Program-made: the position numbers and the translations under genes
From: Protula sp. h YS-2021
Taxonomy: Eukaryota; Annelida; Polychaeta; Sabellida; Serpulidae
Direction of reading: 5' to 3'
NCBI GenBank assembly: GCA_949752745.1
Contig: OX457026.1
Location: 37,924,723-37,988,722 of the forward strand
DNA: 64,000 bases
Part shown: in pieces, positions 35,089 to 41,392 of the stretch
How positions within the stretch are numbered: position 1 is the first letter of the stretch
Layout of the letters: each line of letters starts with the position of its first letter
Notes under the pieces: generated by a model
Told to the model about the DNA's origin: nothing
What the model saw: the letters and a program-made list of their open reading frames with translations, nothing else
Databases searched by the model: none

Positions 35089-35744
35089 AGCATCCATTTA
35101 CATGCTTGGTCTCTGGACCTACAGGCAGTGGCAAGACGTCTCTGGTCAGGGAAATTCTCGAACAAAAGTTGATTCACCCCTCTCCGAAAAACATTTTATG
35201 GCTCTATGCAGCCGATCAACCCTTGTACAAGGGAATGAAAGGTGTGACATTTTACCAAGGCATTCCAGATGACATTGAAGAGCGTTTTAACCCGAAAAAA
35301 CCAAACTTACTCATCCTTGATGACTTGATGACCAAATGCCATAGCGATGAGCGTATGACACGTCTCTTTAGTGTGGGTAGCAGTCATCAAAATCTAAGTA
35401 TCATCTTTATTGTGCATAATTTATTCCATCATGGGAAAGAGATGCGCAATATTAGTTTGAATACCCATTATATCATTTTGTTTAAAAATCCGAGAGACAG
35501 TCAGCAAGTCAGTACATTGGCGCGGCAAATGTATCCTGGAAGAGCTCAATTTCTCATAGAAGCCTATCAAGATGCTACCAGCAAACCCCATGGTTATTTA
35601 TTCATTGACTTGAAGCCGAAGACGAATGATCAACTGCGTATTCGTACAGGCATTTTACCAAAAGATACCCATTATATATATATTGATAAAGCCGTGTACG
35701 ACCAAGAACCAAGTCATTTAACCATTCACAGTCAAGATGTCTAA
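35085..35744 (+). CDS. ATP: FtsK/HerA-type genome packaging ATPase
   Basis: It would drive DNA into the capsid, like the A32-type ATPases of related viruses. 219 residues. Walker A GPTGSGKT at 11-18, Walker B LLILDD at 75-80, followed by the sensor-like SIIFIVHNLFH (about 105-115) and ILFKNPRD. The start at 35085 overlaps the integrase stop by 4 bases (ATGA). The length is normal for the Polinton family. The stop overlaps the start of the next gene by 8 bases. Confidence 0.95.
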   Translation: MKHPFTCLVSGPTGSGKTSLVREILEQKLIHPSPKNILWLYAADQPLYKGMKGVTFYQGIPDDIEERFNPKKPNLLILDDLMTKCHSDERMTRLFSVGSSHQNLSIIFIVHNLFHHGKEMRNISLNTHYIILFKNPRDSQQVSTLARQMYPGRAQFLIEAYQDATSKPHGYLFIDLKPKTNDQLRIRTGILPKDTHYIYIDKAVYDQEPSHLTIHSQDV

Positions 35745-36063
35745 ACGCATTCGAACGAACCAGCCTTTCCTTCATTTGCTTGCACGGAGTGGGCCTAGAC
35801 GGCGTAAATCCTTGCTAAAGCAAGCTACGAAGGAGGAATTAACGAGCTTGTTTGAAATTTGCTTGAATATATTAAGGGGACATTTACCCTTAAGCTCAAA
35901 ACGGTATAAGGTATTCCAGCGTGAGCGTCATACCCTACGTACTCTGGCAGACAAGAAGATATCCCTTCGACGAAAAAAGAAGTTGGTGAATCAGAAAGGA
36001 GGATTCATTGGAGTGGTTGCTAGATTTGCATTGCCCTTGTTAGCCAAGCTGCTGTTGAAATGA
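35737..36063 (+). CDS. Basic protein with hydrophobic C-terminus, core/minor virion type
   Basis: 108 residues. Residues 20-85 are strongly basic and helical (RRRKSLLKQ, LRTLADKKISLRRKKKL). It then switches at QKGG|F (86-90) to a hydrophobic tail GVVARFALPLLAKLLLK. Proteins of this design (KKISLKRKKKLL, QKGGF, hydrophobic end) are common in animal Polintons and adintoviruses and have been compared with adenovirus core protein X. QKGG followed by Phe fits the adenain cleavage consensus, so the element's protease could separate the two halves. Direct virion evidence is lacking. It overlaps both neighbours by a few bases. Confidence 0.75.
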   Translation: MSKRIRTNQPFLHLLARSGPRRRKSLLKQATKEELTSLFEICLNILRGHLPLSSKRYKVFQRERHTLRTLADKKISLRRKKKLVNQKGGFIGVVARFALPLLAKLLLK

Positions 36064-36632
36064 AGCATGCTATGAAAATGGTTCTCATTCCTGAACAGGA
36101 ATACAAACTGTTATTAGAAAAGAAGGGGAGAAAACATAGCATCAAAAGAAAAGTCAAGACACTTTTACGTGGGAAACGAACACGTGAAAAGGCTATGGAA
36201 ATGTCTCAACTTTTTGGCCGTCATCTACGAACAAGTCAGTCCCAACAACAACCACCCTCACCACCACCACCACCACTAGAAAAGCGAGTGTTAAGTCATT
36301 TTCAACCTATCTATCATGGAAAAGTGATACAACTTTTAGCAGAACTGAAGAAACATGGTACGACATGGACAGAGAAGGATGAACTTGTGTTGAAAACGGG
36401 CGATGTCATTACAAATTCTAACATGATTGATTTGATGAAAGAAGCATTGGTGGCGACAAGAAGAAAAGACCGAAGACCCCCACCCCATGGCTGGCATCCG
36501 TTTATCCAGGAAATTGTCGATGCGAATATTCCAAAAACGACGTTTAGTAAAAAGACCACTCGTGAAGACATTGCCACAGAAATGAACCAGCGTCAGCAAA
36601 GACAGTTTCCTAAAGGATGGGAAAAGTTTTAA
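36060..36632 (+). CDS. Conserved Polinton protein of unknown function
   Basis: 190 residues; the start ATG overlaps the previous stop (ATGA), though ATG 36072 is also possible. The N-terminal 60 residues are basic (EQEYKLLLEKKG, KRKVKTLLRGKRTREKA). A Pro/Gln-rich linker follows (about 62-76). The C-terminal domain (about 95-190) has GTTWTEKDELVL, GDVITNSNMIDLMKEAL, HGWHPFI and NIPKTTF. This last block occurs widely in cnidarian and other animal Polintons next to capsid genes. A nucleic-acid or assembly role is inferred only from position and charge. Confidence 0.75.
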   Translation: MKHAMKMVLIPEQEYKLLLEKKGRKHSIKRKVKTLLRGKRTREKAMEMSQLFGRHLRTSQSQQQPPSPPPPPLEKRVLSHFQPIYHGKVIQLLAELKKHGTTWTEKDELVLKTGDVITNSNMIDLMKEALVATRRKDRRPPPHGWHPFIQEIVDANIPKTTFSKKTTREDIATEMNQRQQRQFPKGWEKF

Positions 36633-36841
36633 CAAAAGAGCTATGGTGTTGTGGTGGTGGTGGCCAGGAAGAGACTATTCCCGTGACTATTCCCGTGAAG
36701 ATCCGATGTACAAGTGCGTGTTGTGAAGGAGAAATAAAAGACCATGTGAATGAGGATGAGACTTGGTCGAATGGCGCGCGCTGTCCCGAGGTACCTGATG
36801 AGGTATATAGGCAACGACGACGACGCACCCATACCATTTGA
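36617..36841 (+). CDS. Small ORF with possible N-myristoylation signal
   Basis: 74 codons, starting inside the previous gene (16-base overlap) and filling the whole gap before the penton gene. It opens MGKVLT, which fits the Gly2...Thr6 myristoylation pattern, followed by CC at 11-12 (possible palmitoylation), CTSACC and a basic end RQRRRR. No relative was recognised. The filled gap and overlap argue for a real gene; short length and a repetitive GGTGGTGG tract argue against. Confidence 0.4.
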   Translation: MGKVLTKELWCCGGGGQEETIPVTIPVKIRCTSACCEGEIKDHVNEDETWSNGARCPEVPDEVYRQRRRRTHTI

Positions 36842-36849
36842 CCACCACC

Positions 36850-37608
36850 ATGGAGTCGACAAGCTTTTACATTACTTTGCCTAGCAATGCGAGTATGAAT
36901 TATTATCCCAACAACAAGGCTTCGAATTATCAAATTCGTATGCCTCGAACCATCTATCTGAATGGAAAATATGAAGTGGCTTTAGCTGAAATTCAATATC
37001 CGCATACATGGTCAACGATGAGACAGGGCATGGACTACTCTATTCAGTATCGACAAGAACTATTCGATGATCCTATTCTTAGCACTCTCGATATTCCTTA
37101 TGGCTACTATAGAACCATACAAGAACTATGTGAGGCAGTCAATGAAGAAGCGACTAATACTCTGAAACTTACAGAAGCTATTCGGCTAAAGTATGATAGA
37201 ATTAGACGACGTGTTTTTCTATTTCTCGATTATGGCTATGAAGTGTCCTTCTCCACTGGATTAGCTGAGATTTTAGGATTTATCCCAGATCACTGGTATA
37301 CTGAAAAATGTAGAGCTGACCATAAAGCTGATGTGAAACAGGGGTTTTATACACTGTATGTGTATTGTAGTATTTGTGAACCACAAGTGGTTGGGGATTA
37401 TTATGTGCCTTTGCTACGTTCTGTTGGGATACAAGGCCATGATGGTGACATTGTTATGAAAACGTACAACGAACCGCATTATGTTCCTGTAAACACATCC
37501 AAATTTGACATGATAGAGATGAATATAAAGGACGACACAGGCCATACTGTTCCATTTCAAACTGGAAAGGTGATTTGTAAACTCCATTTTCGACCAAAAG
37601 CACTATGA
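36850..37608 (+). CDS. Penton-like minor capsid protein
   Basis: 252 residues from ATG 36850, which has a strong context (CCACCACCATGGAG). Polinton penton-type proteins form the fivefold vertices of the predicted icosahedral capsid. Hallmarks are FYITLPSNAS near the N-terminus, YYPNNKASNYQIRMP, YEVALAEIQYPHTW (about 45-57) and GYYRTIQEL. The downstream strand-rich region has DYGYEVSFS and LGFIPDHWY. The length and order are as in other animal Polintons. The stop overlaps the next start by 4 bases. Confidence 0.92.
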   Translation: MESTSFYITLPSNASMNYYPNNKASNYQIRMPRTIYLNGKYEVALAEIQYPHTWSTMRQGMDYSIQYRQELFDDPILSTLDIPYGYYRTIQELCEAVNEEATNTLKLTEAIRLKYDRIRRRVFLFLDYGYEVSFSTGLAEILGFIPDHWYTEKCRADHKADVKQGFYTLYVYCSICEPQVVGDYYVPLLRSVGIQGHDGDIVMKTYNEPHYVPVNTSKFDMIEMNIKDDTGHTVPFQTGKVICKLHFRPKAL

Positions 37609-37961
37609 AAGCCTACACACACGATCCGTCTGCATATCGCAACCACTTTCTTCGACAAGTGGGTGGAGAATTGCCAGGATTCAAAGGAGCGCGAATTCAA
37701 TATGGGGATGGTATTGGTTCAATACTCGGATCATTGGCTCGTAGAGCTATTCCGCTACTTAAGGCTGGGGCTAAGATCGTTGCGCCACATCTTAAGAAGG
37801 TTGCAAAGAATGTTGCGAAAGATGTTACGGGCCGAGTAGCACAACGTGTGTTTGGTGGTGGTGATGTACATAAAAAGAGAGTGCAACCGACGAGACGTGC
37901 TAGAAGACGAAGAACAGCTAGACGGATAACATCAAAAAAGCATAGAAGAGATATCTTTTAA
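37605..37961 (+). CDS. Small Gly/basic virion protein, pVI/core-like
   Basis: 118 residues. The N-terminal part has LRQVGGELPGFKGAR and QYGDGIGSILGSL. A hydrophobic helix follows (IPLLKAGAKIV), then a very basic end (RRARRRRTARR). QVGG|E (18-22) and QYGD|G (32-36) both fit adenain cleavage rules. The pattern (short leader, Gly-rich hinge, amphipathic helix, basic tail) is typical of the protein between penton and major capsid genes in Polintons and is compared with adenovirus pVI. Start and stop are tightly packed: 4 bases overlap upstream and 4 bases of space downstream. Confidence 0.78.
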   Translation: MKAYTHDPSAYRNHFLRQVGGELPGFKGARIQYGDGIGSILGSLARRAIPLLKAGAKIVAPHLKKVAKNVAKDVTGRVAQRVFGGGDVHKKRVQPTRRARRRRTARRITSKKHRRDIF

Positions 37962-37965
37962 AATC

Positions 37966-39339
37966 ATGTCTCTCATTCACAATCATTCGTGCGAATGCAC
38001 TCTTTCTCCATTGGAATGGTTTCACGTACCGCCAACGCAAACGGCTGTAGAGAAAAGTTATAATGTCGACTATCAACCACTGACGACCATTAGAGAGGGT
38101 GCTCCCATAGAATTCTACATTCCTGCGAGTACAGAAGAATATCTGGATTTAAAGAACAGCAAACTTCATATTGTATGCCGCATTGTAAAGGCTGATGGAA
38201 CAGTGTGTGGCCCAGAGGACCAGGTCTCCTGCATCAATGATGTGTTTAACGGGCTTTGGTCTAATATTGAATTGTTTCTGAATGATCGGTTGGTATCTCA
38301 TAGTAACAACACCCATGGGTATACCAGCATGATCTCGCATCTCATCCATGACTCGGAAGAAAGTCTCCATTCCGAGCGCTCTCTGCGGCTCATGTACAAG
38401 GATACTGCTGGGTCGATGAATAGTCATGAGGTGAAAAGGCCTAATCATGAACGCTATGTATCCGGGTTTCATGTCAATGCTGACGGTAGTGATCTAGCTG
38501 AGCAAGGAAACAATGGCTTACACCATCGTTATTTGCATACACGTCTCAGCCGTGAGTTTATGCTGTCAGGTGGCTTAAGGATAGATTTGTTTGAGCAGGA
38601 TCGCTATCTTCCGAATGGTATCAGTTTGAAGTTGCGTTTCCATAGACAGAAAGATGATTATGTGTTGATGGCTGCAGATACTACCTATAAGGTAGAAGTG
38701 AAAGAGGCATTTTTAACCATTCGCAAAGTGAGGGTGAGTCCAGGCATTCAGTTAGGGCATACAGACGCATTGCTGAAAAGTCCTGCCAAGATCATCATCA
38801 CTAGAAAAGAATGTAAAGTCTTGGCCATTCCGGCAGGGTTTCGCTCTTTTGTGAAAGACAACATCTTTTTGGGTCAATTGCCACATCGCATTGTCATTGG
38901 TCTGGTTCATAACGAAGCCTTTGGTGGGTCAGTCGCGAGGAATCCATATGATTTCAAACATTTTGATCTGGACTATATGCAACTGTACACGGATGGTGAA
39001 CCAGTCCTGTCCAAACCGCTCAAGCTTGACATTCCACAGGACAAGTACCTAGACGCTTTTGAAACGCTTTACAAATCGTTTGACCGATTGAATGGTGAGA
39101 AAAGCTCCATTATAAAAAGGGAAGATTGGCCTAGAGGGTATTCTTTATTTTCGTTCGACTTAACACCGGACTATGATGGAGCTGATCATTTTCCCCTGAT
39201 CAAGCATGGGAATTTGCGGCTAGAAATGAACTTTGCTAGGGCTTTGCAACCTACCATCAATGTCATCGTCTATGCTGAATTTGACAACATTATCGAGATC
39301 AGTGCCAATCGTAGCATCCAATTCGACTACCAGTCATGA
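37966..39339 (+). CDS. MCP: Major capsid protein, double jelly-roll
   Basis: 457 residues. This is the hexon-like protein predicted to build the capsid facets. The N-terminus has FHVPPTQTAVEKS and the first jelly roll EGAPIEFYIPAS, EEYLDLKNSKLHIV, then NGLWSNIELFLNDRLV and NNTHGYTSMI. The second jelly roll has SGGLRIDLF, PNGISLKLRFHR, YKVEVKEAFLTIRKV, and the end RLEMNFARALQPTINVIVYAEF. These blocks match Polinton and adintovirus capsid proteins in order, at usual length. The stop overlaps the protease start (ATGA). Confidence 0.95.
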   Translation: MSLIHNHSCECTLSPLEWFHVPPTQTAVEKSYNVDYQPLTTIREGAPIEFYIPASTEEYLDLKNSKLHIVCRIVKADGTVCGPEDQVSCINDVFNGLWSNIELFLNDRLVSHSNNTHGYTSMISHLIHDSEESLHSERSLRLMYKDTAGSMNSHEVKRPNHERYVSGFHVNADGSDLAEQGNNGLHHRYLHTRLSREFMLSGGLRIDLFEQDRYLPNGISLKLRFHRQKDDYVLMAADTTYKVEVKEAFLTIRKVRVSPGIQLGHTDALLKSPAKIIITRKECKVLAIPAGFRSFVKDNIFLGQLPHRIVIGLVHNEAFGGSVARNPYDFKHFDLDYMQLYTDGEPVLSKPLKLDIPQDKYLDAFETLYKSFDRLNGEKSSIIKREDWPRGYSLFSFDLTPDYDGADHFPLIKHGNLRLEMNFARALQPTINVIVYAEFDNIIEISANRSIQFDYQS

Positions 39340-39776
39340 ACACGAAGCAGATCGAAGCTATCCTGAGCCATGATGCCGTGACCAAAGACTTGTTTCAAGG
39401 TGTGTTTGCCATGGACCAGTTACCACCGTCTTTACAACGTGGTGCCTATGTCATCAACACCGACGATCAAGATGAACCAGGAGAGCATTGGGTGGCAGTG
39501 TATTATGACAAAGACCCTGTGGAATACTTTGACTCTTATGGACTGTTCCCTCTCGATGAGCGTTTAGAAACGTTTTTAAGAAAGGACTATATGTATAATT
39601 CCATCTCATTACAAACGCCGATATCATCGGCGTGTGGTTTTTATTGTGTCTATTATATATGGCATAGAGCTCGAGGCCAGAGTATGTTTGACATTGTGAA
39701 TATATTAAAAAGAAAGGATGGGGATTTTATTGTAAAGGATTTTGTCTATAGACATTATAAACCATTGTTTTATTAA
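39336..39776 (+). CDS. PRO: Adenain-type cysteine protease (C5-like)
   Basis: 146 residues, predicted to mature virion proteins. The catalytic set is readable: H51 in GEHWVAVYY, D66 in EYFDSYG, Q93 in LQTPISSACGFYC and C100 seven residues on, the same Q-to-C spacing as adenovirus protease. Slightly shorter than adenain. Candidate substrates in the element carry (Q/L)xGG or QxGxG sites. It is the last gene of the + strand cluster; a poly(A) signal follows 46 bases later. Confidence 0.92.
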   Translation: MNTKQIEAILSHDAVTKDLFQGVFAMDQLPPSLQRGAYVINTDDQDEPGEHWVAVYYDKDPVEYFDSYGLFPLDERLETFLRKDYMYNSISLQTPISSACGFYCVYYIWHRARGQSMFDIVNILKRKDGDFIVKDFVYRHYKPLFY

Positions 39777-39822
39777 TGGGAAGGGGGGGGTGTAGTTAAG
39801 CTGTAGTTAAGTTGTTGAAGAA

Positions 39823-39862
39823 AATAAAAAAGACTCAAGTTTCAAACTGATCTTGTTTTATT
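39823..39862. terminator. Back-to-back poly(A) signals for converging gene sets
   Basis: AATAAA on + (39823-39828) serves the virion cluster. TTTATT on + (39857-39862), i.e. AATAAA on -, serves the gene block ending at 39912. The two transcription units therefore meet here. Confidence 0.75.
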
Positions 39863-39911
39863 GTGTTTTCCAAACTCCCCCCCCCCCCACACACTTCTTA
39901 TCTACAAATTT

Positions 39912-40295
39912 TTATTTACAAGTTTCTTCTTTCAATACATGGATCAATGCATGCCATTCATTACAATTTAAATTAATATAGGTATCATAGACATTACATC
40001 CACGTTTGTAAATGCTATGAAAGCTCACATAACACACATCACCAAACTTTATCACTTTAACAGTTTCATGTTCAGACAGTTTCAGTTCATATCCTTCTTC
40101 TAAGTCCATCAGCCGCATCAGCCGCATCAGCCGCATAGGCTGTGTCACCTCAATGGATTTGGTACCCCGCTTGAGTTGTATTCCATCCTCTTTGAATTCA
40201 AGCAGAAGATTCTTCCCAATCCAATGCGTGCAACAGCGCGTTCCATTCCACGGTGCTGAGGGTGATGATGTCGCAGCCTTCTGTAAGCTCGTCAT
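39912..40295 (-). CDS. Small protein of the PC4-like series (copy 4 on - strand)
   Basis: 127 residues from ATG 40295, which is 98 bases inside the upstream gene. The first lobe has NLLLEFKEDGIQLKRG. A short RLM repeat follows, then a second lobe with YELKLSEHETVKVI and CYVSF, ending DTYINLNCNEWHALIHVL. The final strand-helix (IxL..xEW..L) is the feature shared with the PC4-like protein at 40950. It lies nearest the - strand poly(A) signal. Role inferred only: nucleic-acid binding. Confidence 0.6.
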   Translation of the reverse strand: MTSLQKAATSSPSAPWNGTRCCTHWIGKNLLLEFKEDGIQLKRGTKSIEVTQPMRLMRLMRLMDLEEGYELKLSEHETVKVIKFGDVCYVSFHSIYKRGCNVYDTYINLNCNEWHALIHVLKEETCK

Positions 40296-40551
40296 ATTGG
40301 CGAAATTGTACAAACACGTCTAGACCGTTCTCAGTCACACGCACTTCTAATTCATCCGAGACGGCTAGGAGAAAGCCGGGTATTCTCAACTTGTCTAGGT
40401 GATCCTTCAACACGGATTGGTCATCAAGCGATAGGACGAGATACTGTCCAAAATGCCGTAACACAATGTCATCACATAAGTTTCTCAGATAGGAGAACCC
40501 ATATGTCATGGGTTCATAATCCATCAAATAGTCGTCTTCCATCTCGTCCAT
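40198..40551 (-). CDS. Small protein of the PC4-like series (copy 3 on - strand)
   Basis: 117 residues if ATG 40551 is used. A TATA box lies only 5-11 bases upstream (40556-40562), so transcription probably starts inside this frame and Met10 (40524) or Met15 (40509) may be the real start. The conserved part has FGQYLVLSLDDQ, FLLAVSDELEVRV, LDVFVQF and ITLSTVEWNALLHAL. The last motif again resembles the PC4 strand-helix. It overlaps the downstream gene by 98 bases in another frame. Confidence 0.6.
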   Translation of the reverse strand: MDEMEDDYLMDYEPMTYGFSYLRNLCDDIVLRHFGQYLVLSLDDQSVLKDHLDKLRIPGFLLAVSDELEVRVTENGLDVFVQFRQYDELTEGCDIITLSTVEWNALLHALDWEESSA

Positions 40552-40555
40552 GTAT

Positions 40556-40562
40556 TTTTATA
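40556..40562 (-). promoter_or_regulatory. TATA box overlapping the stop of the upstream gene
   Basis: TATAAAA on the - strand in GAGTATAAAAATAC; its TAA (40558-40560) is the stop codon of the 40932 gene. Same arrangement as at 41386-41392. Confidence 0.5.
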
Positions 40563-40932
40563 CTCGGAGGATGTCGAACAGTGGATGCTGTATAGCTTCT
40601 AGGAATCGTAAGATTGCGCGCCAGTTCTTGATATCAAAGAAGATCAACTGTGCATAGGGTGTGTCTGGCACAACTCCCTTATAATCCTTTGGATAATCCT
40701 GTAAAAGATTTCTACAGAATGTCACACGTATGTTAGAATCATATTCAGCCACCGTCACTTCCAGTTTATTTTCAAGTCTGCGTTTAAACCCAGCTTCAAG
40801 CGGTATGTTTTTAAAGTCTTTCCACACTTCAGGTTTAAACTGATAAGCAGAACATCTCCGAGAACCCATCATCACTTCATTCCTCTCATTGACTTTAAGG
40901 TAAACACCATCGTTTAACATGAGTGCATTCAT
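40558..40932 (-). CDS. Small protein of the PC4-like series (copy 2 on - strand)
   Basis: 124 residues. Two lobes are visible: LNDGVYLKVNERNEV with YQFKPEVWKDF, then LENKLEVTVAEYDSNIRVTF with AQLIFFDIKNWRAILRFL. Each lobe is a set of short strands ending in a Trp-containing helix, as in the zinc-ribbon genes on the left and in PC4. It has no TATA of its own within 60 bases and follows the PC4 gene by 17 bases, so it may share that transcript. Confidence 0.62.
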   Translation of the reverse strand: MNALMLNDGVYLKVNERNEVMMGSRRCSAYQFKPEVWKDFKNIPLEAGFKRRLENKLEVTVAEYDSNIRVTFCRNLLQDYPKDYKGVVPDTPYAQLIFFDIKNWRAILRFLEAIQHPLFDILRV

Positions 40933-40949
40933 GATGGGGGGTTACCTGG

Positions 40950-41321
40950 TTATGCGTTGTCGTCTTGTCTGCGAAGCCTTTTATCCACTTCTTTCACCTG
41001 CTTCTTCAACATTTTCCATTCAGGTATGGTCAGCAAGATACCCTTTTTCGTAGGACGGTTCCTTCCAGTCCCCTCATCTCTGAGGTACTTGCGAATGTTC
41101 ACCACACCTTCATTGCTTTGTTTCATAATCTTGATATACTTTCCATTGCCTAGAGAAAGCATTCCATCCCACGACTGTGGTGGTGGTGGTGCCGCCGTCG
41201 CCGTCTCCACTTTTAATTTCTTGATAGTGGTGGTGGTGGTGGCGGTGGTGGGATTGTTCACGTTCAAGTCTTTCACCGTATCTGCTAGAGTATCCATATC
41301 CGTTGTTGCAGATCTCTTCAT
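40950..41321 (-). CDS. PC4/Sub1-type ssDNA-binding protein
   Basis: 123 residues from ATG 41321. The N-terminus is Thr/Lys-rich and disordered-looking (TTATTTTTIKKLKV). The C-terminal 65 residues match the PC4 (p15) domain in order: LSLGNGKYIKIMK, EGVVNIRKYLRD, PTKKGILLTIPEWKMLKKQV. PC4 dimers bind single-stranded DNA and aid transcription and repair. In this element, which replicates by protein-primed strand displacement, a single-strand-binding role beside PolB is a reasonable inference. A TATA box lies 65-71 bases upstream. The first in-frame codons upstream of ATG 41321 are not ATG. Confidence 0.85.
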   Translation of the reverse strand: MKRSATTDMDTLADTVKDLNVNNPTTATTTTTIKKLKVETATAAPPPPQSWDGMLSLGNGKYIKIMKQSNEGVVNIRKYLRDEGTGRNRPTKKGILLTIPEWKMLKKQVKEVDKRLRRQDDNA

Positions 41322-41385
41322 GTTCACCCTCAACTCACTCTCACTCTCAACTCACTCTGAAGTTGTGGTGAGAGTCCCCCCCCCC

Positions 41386-41392
41386 TTTTATA
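41386..41392 (-). promoter_or_regulatory. TATA box of the PC4 gene, overlapping the PolB stop
   Basis: On the - strand CAGTATAAAAGGGGGGGGG. The PolB stop TAA (41390-41388) is inside the box. The distance to ATG 41321 is 65 bases, like that of the TIR promoters. Confidence 0.65.
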
